Positions 1-5,721 of a DNA stretch of 5,915 nt are shown piece by piece. The stretch lies in contig UQMQ01000134.1 of assembly GCA_900542245.1 (NCBI GenBank), positions 1 to 5,915 on the forward strand. The letters run 5' to 3'. The DNA comes from an uncultured Eubacteriales bacterium (GTDB lineage Bacteria; Bacillota; Clostridia; Peptostreptococcales; Anaerovoracaceae). The first letter of the stretch is position 1. Every line of letters starts with the position of its first letter. Below the pieces are notes generated by a model. The model was not told where the DNA came from, searched no databases, and saw nothing but the letters and a program-made list of their open reading frames with translations. Both the position numbers and the translations under genes were made by a program.

Positions 1-107
1 AAGTCGCGCAGCGGCAGATTGCCGTTGATGCTCGATTGGTGTTCCACGAGTACGACGAATCGCTTGTCCAGTACAAACGAGGCTATCGGACCGCTGACAT
101 AAGAGCG
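1..107 (-). pseudogene. Remnant of an Rpn / PD-(D/E)XK transposase-like nuclease
   Basis: Read on the minus strand, 35 codons stay open from a TGA at 110-108 to the left window edge. The peptide contains VLDKRFVVLVEHQSSINGN followed by LPLRD. This matches the core of the Rpn family of recombination-promoting nucleases, also annotated as PD-(D/E)XK transposases, where an aspartate is followed about eight residues later by an E-x-Q element in a VLVEHQS strand and then an N-x-PLR stretch. No ATG, GTG or TTG lies between the stop and the core, and nothing upstream (positions 111-260, minus strand) resembles the family's N-terminal region. The piece therefore looks like a truncated relic rather than a working gene. 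The C-terminal part lies outside the window, so its state is unknown. The family match is recognised by eye. Confidence 0.6.
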
Positions 108-170
108 TCAACGATACGATAGCCCCTAAAGGTTATGTGCAGTCCAAGTCAGTCTGATGACCTTTGCCTG

Positions 171-190
171 TTTGTCGAAATTTGTCGAAA
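171..190 (+). promoter_or_regulatory. Tandem Spo0A-like boxes (two perfect 10-bp repeats)
   Basis: The decamer TTTGTCGAAA occurs twice back to back, at 171-180 and 181-190. Each copy contains TGTCGAA, the known core of the Spo0A binding box (173-179 and 183-189), and the cores are separated by 3 bp. That 10-bp, same-face spacing is the arrangement known for paired Spo0A sites such as those at the B. subtilis abrB promoter. The pair lies about 65-85 bp upstream of the predicted start of transcription for the XRE gene. Binding is inferred; only the repeat and motif match are seen. Confidence 0.5.
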
Positions 191-219
191 ATTTCTCGCT
201 TTGTTTTCCATATTATCCC

Positions 220-248
220 TTGCATTTTCTCCTTGTCTGTTTTAGAAT
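220..248 (+). promoter_or_regulatory. Sigma-A-type promoter for the XRE gene
   Basis: A -35 element TTGCAT (220-225) and a -10 element TAGAAT (243-248) are separated by the ideal 17 bp, in an AT-rich, pyrimidine-rich stretch. Transcription should begin near 254-256, giving a leader of roughly 125 nt before the ATG at 380. A second -10-like hexamer, TATTAT at 211-216, lies 23 bp after TTGTCG of the second Spo0A box. This could be read as an activator-dependent promoter with long spacing, but that is weaker. Confidence 0.6.
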
Positions 249-253
249 AGTTT

Positions 254-266
254 TACAGAATCTGTA
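254..266. promoter_or_regulatory. 13-bp dyad at the predicted transcription start (possible operator)
   Basis: TACAGAATCTGTA is a perfect inverted repeat: six bases on each side of a single central A. It begins six bases after the -10 hexamer, so it covers the predicted start of transcription. Small dyads there are typical repressor operators, and an XRE-type regulator would be a natural autoregulator. The half-site sequence ACAGAAT recurs at 331-337 in the leader, next to another short dyad (CTGTGACACAG, 324-334). The operator role is inferred. Confidence 0.35.
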
Positions 267-379
267 TTCATCTACATGTGCCGCGGACATACCCTTTGTG
301 CAAAAACATGCCGGCTGTTTTTGCTGTGACACAGAATATCGGCTGCTCTCCTGCTGCCGTTATTCGGAAAGGAGCTTTG

Positions 380-598
380 ATGCAAGAAAAATATGATAAC
401 AACACCATCCCTTCCATCACAACGCTGGAGTGCATCTGTGATGCTTTCGGGATCACCTTGGCGCAGTTTTTTGCTGAAGACGCCATGCTGGTGCAGCTGA
501 GCGCTGAACAGAAGACGCTCTTCGATCAATGGGTCACCCTCACACCGAGCCAGAAGCATCTGCTGGCACAGCTGGTCAAAGAACTAAAAAGAGTATAA
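380..598 (+). CDS. Truncated XRE-family regulator (HTH first half missing)
   Basis: The 72-residue product starts MQEKYDNNTIPSITTLECIC and continues through DAFGITLAQFFAED to a C-terminal tail with LTPSQKHLLAQLVKEL. This is the second half of a Cro/C1-type helix-turn-helix domain plus the short tail usual in clostridial XRE proteins, whose normal form has about 30-35 further residues, including the recognition helix, before the NTIPS segment. ATG 380 is chosen because AAAGGAG (368-374) lies 5 nt upstream. The frame stays open back to an ATG at 278, but those extra 34 residues do not resemble an HTH and that ATG has no good ribosome binding site. A native start (MQEK) fused straight to the middle of the domain suggests an internal in-frame deletion. 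The product probably cannot bind DNA alone; it may be a decayed gene or a dominant-negative partner. The promoter region upstream looks intact, and it converges with the Fic gene. Confidence 0.6.
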   Translation: MQEKYDNNTIPSITTLECICDAFGITLAQFFAEDAMLVQLSAEQKTLFDQWVTLTPSQKHLLAQLVKELKRV

Positions 599-625
599 AT
601 TCATCCGCATAAAGAGAAAACAAAA

Positions 626-672
626 GCCGCCTGCAGTGCGTAATATCGCAACCTGCAAACGGCTATTTTTTT
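626..672 (+). terminator. Rho-independent terminator, probably bidirectional
   Basis: The stem pairs GCCG (626-629) with CGGC (660-663), TGCAG (632-636) with CTGCA (653-657), and TGCG (637-640) with CGCA (647-650). The loop is TAATAT, with small internal mismatches. On the plus strand TATTTTTTT follows (664-672), ending the XRE transcript 28 nt after its stop. On the minus strand the same stem is followed by a run rich in T (complement of 608-625), so it can also end the rapZ-fic transcript, whose last stop is at 699. Confidence 0.75.
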
Positions 673-698
673 GCCCTCTATGGTTCTATAGTATACGT

Positions 699-1484
699 CT
701 AAACCTCTTCGCCCGTAGACGCTTTATACTCCCGGATCTGCGTACGGATATTGTCGATATGATGCTCCAGCATAAATTGCAGGAAAGCCCTCTTGTCGCC
801 GCTCTCCTGTGAAGCCGCAAGGCTTTGGATATACGCTGCCCGTTTTTCCTTTTTTACGATGGACGGCACAAGGCCTGCCTCATGCTGCAGCAGATTCATC
901 ACAAGTCTGCTCATCCTGCCGTTGCCGTCTGCCCATGGATGGATCGACACCAGACGGTAATGCGCTTCAAAGCTGAACAAATATACGCATGTCGGGTCAG
1001 TGCTGCCCAGTTCCGTTCTGTTTTCATTCAGCCAGCTGCAAAACTCTGCTAGCCTGCTGGGCACTTTTTGCCACGCGATATAACTTTTCCCGCCGCGGCC
1101 GGCACTGACATTCAAAAGCCTTAAATCACCATCGGTGCTGCTGAAGGTCCCCGCAATGGTGTTGTATACCGAACCTGTATTTTTCATCAGCAGACCGGAC
1201 AGCTCACAAAGGATCTGCGGTGTGATCTCTTCGTGTCTTTCCGCTAAAGAAAACGCGCTTTCGTAAGCGTGTTTCAAATCCAGATTCATCAGCTGTTCCG
1301 GCATTGGTTTCGCCGCAGCGATCCCCTCATCAAAAAGCAGCTGGTTCTCAATCTCGGTCACGGTCGACCCTTCGATCGCTGTGGAATGCGTAATGATCGA
1401 ATACAGATAAAATTTTTCATAATTTATCTGCTGCCGTATGCCAAGCCGCTCATATTCTCTGAGCACCTCGCCCAGTCTATCCAT
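699..1484 (-). CDS. Fic-domain protein, class II (predicted AMP-transferase)
   Basis: Fic proteins transfer a nucleotide, usually AMP from ATP, to a hydroxyl side chain of a target protein. The 261-residue product carries the full catalytic motif HPWADGNGRMSR at residues 182-193, with the catalytic histidine at 182. An N-terminal inhibitory motif S-T-A-I-E-G sits at 34-39, its glutamate at 38. That N-terminal placement defines class II, where the glutamate holds ATP in an unproductive position until relieved. The ATG at 1484 is preferred because AGGTG (1491-1495) lies 6 nt upstream; an ATG at 1490 and a GTG at 1493 in the same frame add two or three residues and have weaker sites. No signal peptide or membrane segment is seen. 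It follows rapZ by about 70 bp with no clear promoter or terminator between, so it is probably read from the rapZ operon. The target is unknown, and no obvious antitoxin gene adjoins it. Confidence 0.9.
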   Translation of the reverse strand: MDRLGEVLREYERLGIRQQINYEKFYLYSIITHSTAIEGSTVTEIENQLLFDEGIAAAKPMPEQLMNLDLKHAYESAFSLAERHEEITPQILCELSGLLMKNTGSVYNTIAGTFSSTDGDLRLLNVSAGRGGKSYIAWQKVPSRLAEFCSWLNENRTELGSTDPTCVYLFSFEAHYRLVSIHPWADGNGRMSRLVMNLLQHEAGLVPSIVKKEKRAAYIQSLAASQESGDKRAFLQFMLEHHIDNIRTQIREYKASTGEEV

Positions 1485-1554
1485 TTCCATCACCTGCCCA
1501 TTTCATCTATCTTCCGGATATTTTCCCAAAATTGCAACGCATGCCGCAATCAGA

Positions 1555-2406
1555 CTACAGATCCCTGTGCTCCAGCGTCGTCCTGCGCCCTTCTTCCTCA
1601 AAAATCCGATAAACTTCATTGGCGACCGCCACCGAGCGGTGATGTCCGCCTGTGCAGCCCAAGGCGACCGTCAGGCTGTATTTGCCCTCCTTGATGTAGC
1701 AGGGGATCAAGCGGCGGATGATCTCCACCAAGCGGTTGATAAATTCCTTCGTGATGTCATGTTTGAGCACATACTGCGAGACCTTTTTATTGTTGCCGGT
1801 CAGATTCTTGAGACTCGGCACATAATAGGGGTTGGGAATGAAGCGTACGTCGAGCACCCAGTCGGCCTCGATCGGGATCCCGTGCTTGTAGCCGAACGAC
1901 ATGAAATTGAGAATAAAAGAATCCTTCGCCTCTCCTTTGGCGAACAGCTTGTCCAGTTCCGCATTGAACTCGGCGACCTTGAGCGATGAGGTGTCGACGA
2001 TGTAGGTCGCGTGGCTTCGGAGCTCCGCCAGCTGTCTGCGTTCCTCGTCGATGACCTCTGGGCTGATGGCTGCCGCGGAAAGCGGATGAATCCGCCGGGT
2101 CTCGTTGTAACGCCGGATCAGCGCTTCGTTCGAGGCTTCGATGAAAAGAATCTTGAAATCCACGTTTTCGTCGTTTTCGAGTGCTGTCACGCTGTTTTTG
2201 AGGTCGTGAAAGAACAGACCGCCGCGCACATCGACCACAAAAGCCGCCTTAGTGACCTGTTTCGTACCGGACAGCGCCAGATCAATAAAGTTTTTGATCA
2301 GTGCCGGCGGCATATTGTCAATGCAGTAATAGCCCTTGTCCTCAAACCAGTCCGCTGCCTTGGTCTTACCCGCACCGGATAATCCTGTAATGATAACGAC
2401 TTCCAT
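1555..2406 (-). CDS. rapZ: RapZ/YvcJ family nucleotide-binding protein
   Basis: The 283-residue length is normal for the family. The N-terminal P-loop GLSGAGKT is at residues 8-15, followed by CIDNMPP (28-34), a Walker-B-like strand with DVR at 59-61, and the family-typical TRRIHPLS (103-110). The C-terminal domain ends with the diagnostic GCTGGHHRSV at 250-259 and a terminal HRDL. In E. coli RapZ is a glucosamine-6-phosphate-sensing RNA-binding adaptor that targets the sRNA GlmZ for decay. In Gram-positives YvcJ hydrolyses nucleotides, and its RNA role is unclear. The ATG at 2406 has only a distant purine-rich site (AAGGGAG ending 11 nt before it). The 164-bp gap upstream lacks an obvious promoter, so transcription probably comes through from the PHP gene. 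yvcK and whiA, its usual downstream partners, are absent; fic follows instead. Confidence 0.96.
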   Translation of the reverse strand: MEVVIITGLSGAGKTKAADWFEDKGYYCIDNMPPALIKNFIDLALSGTKQVTKAAFVVDVRGGLFFHDLKNSVTALENDENVDFKILFIEASNEALIRRYNETRRIHPLSAAAISPEVIDEERRQLAELRSHATYIVDTSSLKVAEFNAELDKLFAKGEAKDSFILNFMSFGYKHGIPIEADWVLDVRFIPNPYYVPSLKNLTGNNKKVSQYVLKHDITKEFINRLVEIIRRLIPCYIKEGKYSLTVALGCTGGHHRSVAVANEVYRIFEEEGRRTTLEHRDL

Positions 2407-2452
2407 TCTTGTTTTCTCTCCCTTTACTTCTCTTTCGTGCCGACTCGGTATC

Positions 2453-2467
2453 GCTGCGCAGCGCAGC
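2453..2467. repeat. GC-rich inverted repeat in the PHP-rapZ gap
   Basis: GCTGCG, the three bases CAG, then CGCAGC form a perfect 6-bp stem. On the plus strand TTTT follows, but no plus-strand gene reads towards it. On the minus strand, the direction of the operon, no T-run follows, so it is not a terminator for PHP transcripts. It sits about 50 nt before the rapZ start and could shape the rapZ leader. The rest of the 164-bp gap (2407-2570) holds no recognisable gene or promoter. Confidence 0.3.
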
Positions 2468-2570
2468 TTTTGGCGTACTGCCGGATCGATCTCTCCGCGC
2501 TACGTAACGTGCCGATCGTGCTGCCGAATCCCGGACGCATCTGCGCGATCCGCGTCTGCCATGTCTTGTG

Positions 2571-3338
2571 TCAGATTTTTTCAATATTGACGATCCGCGC
2601 AGGATCAAGCCCCGCTTCCAGCGCGCGCGCAAGCGGTCCCTCAAACGAACCGACCTTTTCCGGTACATGCGCATCGCTACCGATGACAAACTGCACGTCA
2701 TATTTGGCGGCGATCCGGATCTCGTCAACGGTCAGATGCTGATGCTTGTCGTTGATTTCGATCAGCGTGCCCGTATCCGCGCAGGCCTTGGCGATATCCT
2801 CGATGTCAAACGGACCCTTGTCGCCCGGATGCGTCAGAATATCAATGTGATTGCCTGCCTCTTCATTGGCGTACAGACTGTCGAGAATCATCGCCGTATT
2901 CTTGACCAGAAGCGACGACGTCTCGCTGTGAAACAGTCCTGCATGCTGATACAAGTAATTGGATACCATACCCGCATGGGCGATGCCATAGTGATAGCCC
3001 GCCAGCAGAATATCAAACTGCGGGCGCTGCTCCGGCGCCACGTCCAAATAAGGCGGCACGCGCAGTGTATTCGCCTCCACGCCCAGCAGGATCTCCATCT
3101 CCGGAAATTCTGCCTTGGCAGCGGCGATATCCGCCCGCATCTGCGGGAGCTGTTCCATTTTGATGCCGTAGGTCAGATGCCCCGGTCCATGGTCAGTGAT
3201 GGCGATCGAGCGAATGCCCTTCGCCGCCGCCACGCGCACATTGTCTAAAATCGTACCTTTCCCATGCGAGTAGATCGTATGGGTATGGTGATCGTAGATC
3301 ATGCGATATTGTTTGATGATGTCATCGTATTTTCCCAT
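2571..3338 (-). CDS. PHP-domain metal-dependent phosphoesterase-like protein
   Basis: The 255-residue product is a single PHP domain, a trinuclear-metal hydrolase fold of the YcdX/histidinol-phosphatase-like type. All nine metal ligands expected for this fold can be placed: H18 and H20 in DHHTHT, H25 in YSHGKG, H50 in ITDHG, E88 in GVEAN, H116 in GYHYG, H170 in THPGD, and D222 and H224 in GSDAH. The site therefore looks intact and the protein active, probably on a phosphate ester; the substrate cannot be read from the sequence. No signal peptide is seen. The ATG at 3338 has AAGGA 10 nt upstream. A PHP gene between murB and rapZ is a recurrent clostridial arrangement, hinting at a role near amino-sugar or envelope metabolism, but this is inference from context. 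True histidinol phosphatase is unlikely, since no his genes are present. Confidence 0.92.
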   Translation of the reverse strand: MGKYDDIIKQYRMIYDHHTHTIYSHGKGTILDNVRVAAAKGIRSIAITDHGPGHLTYGIKMEQLPQMRADIAAAKAEFPEMEILLGVEANTLRVPPYLDVAPEQRPQFDILLAGYHYGIAHAGMVSNYLYQHAGLFHSETSSLLVKNTAMILDSLYANEEAGNHIDILTHPGDKGPFDIEDIAKACADTGTLIEINDKHQHLTVDEIRIAAKYDVQFVIGSDAHVPEKVGSFEGPLARALEAGLDPARIVNIEKI

Positions 3339-3362
3339 AAATTCTTTGTCCTTACGTGTTTT

Positions 3363-3383
3363 TGCCTTTGGTTGACAAAGGCA
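3363..3383. repeat. Perfect 8-bp hairpin between murB and the PHP gene
   Basis: TGCCTTTG (3363-3370), a 5-nt loop GTTGA, and CAAAGGCA (3376-3383) form a perfect stem in the 109-bp gap after murB. In the direction of transcription (minus strand) it is followed by AAAAAC rather than a T-run, so it is not a standard terminator. It sits 25 nt before the PHP start codon and could act as an mRNA processing or stability element, or as a protein-binding dyad. Confidence 0.4.
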
Positions 3384-3447
3384 TGTATGATCTAAATCAT
3401 CCCTTGCTGCAGCGCACAGGTGCTCTGCGTAAGGGCACAGCGCGCTT

Positions 3448-4467
3448 TTAGCCGATGATCCGTACCTCCGGCTCCAGCATCACGCCGAAGCGGTCATATA
3501 CCGTATTCTGCACCAGACTGATGAGCTGCAGGATGTCCGTTGCCGTCGCACCGCCGCGATTGATGATGAAGCCGCTGTGCAGGGTCGATACCTGCGCACC
3601 GCCGACCGTCACGCCCTTGAGTCCGGCGTCCTCGATCAGCTTGCCCGCGAAGTGTCCCTCCGGCCGCTTAAACGTGCTGCCTGCGGACGGGTACTGCACC
3701 GGCTGCTTGCTGTTTCGCTTCTGATTCAGCTCCCGCATCGTCAGCGCGATCGCCGCCGGATCACCCTGCGCAAGCTGCAGTGACGCAAACAGCGCGATAT
3801 AGCCGTTATCGGACAGCACACTGTGACGATAGCCGAACTGCATCTCTTCATTGGTAAAGACACGTTCCTCACGACCGTCCGGCGAGATCGCCAGTACGCC
3901 GCGCACCACGTCCTTGAGCTCGCCACCGTAAGCGCCCGCGTTCATGAACAGCCCGCCGCCGAGCGTGCCGGGAATCCCGCTCGCGAATTCAAAGCCGGTC
4001 AGCCCATCCCGCTGCAGAATCTTGGCCAGTGTCGCCAGACTGATGCCGCATTCGACACCGACCACATCCGCACGCTGACTTTCCTCCATGCTCATGCCCG
4101 GAAACGCCTGCTGCGGTTTCTGCACGACTCCCGCAAAATTCTCCATTTTGATGACCACACCGTCGTAGCCGCTGTCGCGAAACAGCACATTGCTGCCGTT
4201 GCCGATCATCAGGTGCGGCAGCCCCGCGTCGCTGAGCATGCGCAGCGTGGTCTTGAGTTCAAGATTGGTTCCCACATGCACCATGGCGGCGGCATGCCCG
4301 CCCGCCCGAAACGAGGTGTAATCCGCCATCGGCACATCGTATGCGATTTGAAACGCGGTCAGATCTCCGATCTCCGAATTTTCCGGATCAGCGGGATCAT
4401 TCTCGCTGCGCAGGTTTTGTATCGCGCTCTCCAAGTCGGCGAGCAGCTTCAAATCTTTCTTTTCCAA
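3448..4467 (-). CDS. murB: UDP-N-acetylenolpyruvoylglucosamine reductase MurB
   Basis: MurB is the FAD- and NADPH-dependent cytoplasmic enzyme that reduces UDP-GlcNAc-enolpyruvate to UDP-MurNAc, the second committed step of peptidoglycan synthesis. The FAD-domain signatures are YTSFRAGG (50-57) and GNGSNVLF (89-96), followed by SGIPGTLGGGLFMNAGAYGGE (163-183). The substrate-side motifs are FGYRHS (211-216), PSAGSTFKRP (260-269) with the candidate proton-donor serine at 264, and the tail LEPEVRIIG (331-339) with the conserved catalytic-type glutamate. SAGS-x-FK and no extra loop point to a type II enzyme. The start is a TTG at 4467 with AAGGAGG at 4474-4480, 6 nt away. The frame is open further upstream to an ATG at 4590, but the arginine-rich extension looks non-native and has no such site. 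This gives 339 residues, with about 20 extra hydrophilic N-terminal residues compared with typical family members. It overlaps the upstream gene by 71 bp. Confidence 0.97.
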   Translation of the reverse strand: MEKKDLKLLADLESAIQNLRSENDPADPENSEIGDLTAFQIAYDVPMADYTSFRAGGHAAAMVHVGTNLELKTTLRMLSDAGLPHLMIGNGSNVLFRDSGYDGVVIKMENFAGVVQKPQQAFPGMSMEESQRADVVGVECGISLATLAKILQRDGLTGFEFASGIPGTLGGGLFMNAGAYGGELKDVVRGVLAISPDGREERVFTNEEMQFGYRHSVLSDNGYIALFASLQLAQGDPAAIALTMRELNQKRNSKQPVQYPSAGSTFKRPEGHFAGKLIEDAGLKGVTVGGAQVSTLHSGFIINRGGATATDILQLISLVQNTVYDRFGVMLEPEVRIIG

Positions 4468-5698
4468 AGATTTCCTCCTTGTCAATATGATATTTGCTGA
4501 AATCCTCATACACCAGCGTATCCGTCGGCATCTCCTTTTCGCGTAGCCTGCTGTTGATCGCGCCGGAGGTATAGGCGTAAATAATCGCAAAGACCGGAAC
4601 GCCTAAGATCATGCCCGGCAGACCGAACAGCCCGCCGCCCACGATGATCGCGAACATGACCCAAAAGCTCGCCAGCTTGGTCGTCTTGCCGAGAATCTTC
4701 GGTCCGATGACATTGCCGTCGAGCTGCTGCAGTACCAGTACCATGATCGCGAATTTGAGCGCCGCAATCGGTTCCACAATCAGCAGGATCAGGATCGACG
4801 GGATCGCGCCGATAAACGGTCCGAAGAACGGAATGATATTCGTCACGCCGACCACCACGCTGATGAGGATCGCCATCGGTAGCTTGAGCACAGTCATGGC
4901 GAAAAAGCAAAGGATGCCGATGATGATCGAGTCGATGATCTTACCGTTGATGAATCCGCCGAAGGTTTCGTTGCAGATCTTGCCAAACGTAAATATTTTT
5001 TCCGCTTTCTGCGGCTTGCATACAGCCAGAACCAATTTTTTGCTCTGCCCAGAGAACGTCTCTTTGCTGTTTAAGATATAGATGCAGATGATCAGTGCGA
5101 CGAAAAAGTCTGCGACCATACCGAGCGTACCAACAACGCCGCTGAGAATCGCGCTTGCACCCGGCAGGAGCTTCTGCTGCGCCCAGTCGATCGCCATGGT
5201 CGAGATATTCTCCAGCTTATCTTCCAGTAAATCCACCAGCGCAGGATTCTCTACAATATGGTTGTTGATCCAATCCTGTACCTTCGCAGTCGCGTCGGGG
5301 ATGCCGAGCACCAGCCCGGTCACACTGTCCCAGAGATCCGGTCCGATCAGCGCGAAAAATCCGGTCACAATGCCTAAAATCGCCGCCACCGCGACGATGG
5401 TTGCAAAGAATTTTGCCAGCCGCAATTCCTTGACCGGCGTCTTACTCCGCCCCTTCTTCGCGCGGTATATCCCCCGCACCGTCGCGTTGTACAGCGGACA
5501 CATCAGATACGCCATGATGATGCCCAAGTAGAACGGCATCAGAATATCATTGATCTTTGCCACACCGGACGCGATCACACCGACATGATTAACGCAGTAA
5601 TAGGTCACGATCAGCGCGACGCCCACCAAAAAATACAGCAGCCCATGCTTCAGAAAGGATTCCTTTAATTTCAGTTTATTTGTCGTTTTTTCATCCAT
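4397..5698 (-). CDS. AI-2E (UPF0118/PerM) family membrane transporter
   Basis: The 433-residue product is a polytopic inner-membrane protein with about eight hydrophobic segments. The first three lie at roughly 19-37, 50-70 and 96-118. A soluble extracytoplasmic segment follows at about 120-180, then a segment near 190-212 and a dense hydrophobic C-terminal half. Family hallmarks include GKIIDSIIIG, TNIIPFFGPFIGAIP and QQLDGNVIGPKILG. Members are annotated as AI-2 exporters from E. coli TqsA, but others act in ion or proton exchange, so the substrate here is open. The highly charged C-terminal tail of about 50 residues is cytoplasmic by prediction, and its last 23 residues are encoded in the overlap with murB. 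The ATG at 5698 has AAGGGG 11 nt upstream. It is the first gene behind two tandem promoters. Confidence 0.92.
   Translation of the reverse strand: MDEKTTNKLKLKESFLKHGLLYFLVGVALIVTYYCVNHVGVIASGVAKINDILMPFYLGIIMAYLMCPLYNATVRGIYRAKKGRSKTPVKELRLAKFFATIVAVAAILGIVTGFFALIGPDLWDSVTGLVLGIPDATAKVQDWINNHIVENPALVDLLEDKLENISTMAIDWAQQKLLPGASAILSGVVGTLGMVADFFVALIICIYILNSKETFSGQSKKLVLAVCKPQKAEKIFTFGKICNETFGGFINGKIIDSIIIGILCFFAMTVLKLPMAILISVVVGVTNIIPFFGPFIGAIPSILILLIVEPIAALKFAIMVLVLQQLDGNVIGPKILGKTTKLASFWVMFAIIVGGGLFGLPGMILGVPVFAIIYAYTSGAINSRLREKEMPTDTLVYEDFSKYHIDKEEIFGKERFEAARRLGERDTKPAQRE
4474..4480 (-). promoter_or_regulatory. Strong ribosome binding site deciding the murB TTG start
   Basis: AAGGAGG on the minus strand, 6 nt before TTG 4467, is a full anti-16S match embedded within the coding sequence of the upstream membrane protein. 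It is the best ribosome binding site in the window and is why the TTG is preferred over upstream in-frame ATG codons. Confidence 0.85.
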
Positions 5699-5721
5699 GT
5701 CACATTTATCCCCTTTCCTCC

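Noticed and set aside
157..396. 79-residue plus-strand frame before the XRE gene
   Set aside because: Runs through the Spo0A-like repeat, promoter and leader, and its cysteine- and phenylalanine-rich peptide looks non-coding.
1520..1554. Weak hairpin ATTGC...GCAAT followed by TTT after rapZ (minus strand)
   Set aside because: Only a 5-bp stem with a 10-nt loop and three T residues; too weak to call a terminator between rapZ and fic.
1438..1989. 183-residue plus-strand frame opposite rapZ and the fic start
   Set aside because: Shadow of rapZ codons; no motif or credible start.
2568..3248. 226-residue open frame on the plus strand opposite the PHP gene
   Set aside because: Rich in arginine, histidine and glutamine with no recognisable domain; it mirrors a gene with a complete metal site and has no ribosome binding site of its own.
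3373..3400. TTGACA on the plus strand as a promoter antisense to murB
   Set aside because: No -10 element at suitable spacing; the hexamer is part of the hairpin loop and arm.
3823..4500. 225-residue open frame on the plus strand opposite murB
   Set aside because: Antisense shadow of a clear murB; composition is biased to histidine, arginine and alanine and no family is recognisable.
4468..4590. Longer murB from an upstream ATG at 4590
   Set aside because: The extra residues are arginine-rich, lie wholly within the membrane protein gene and lack a ribosome binding site, while TTG 4467 has AAGGAGG at ideal spacing.
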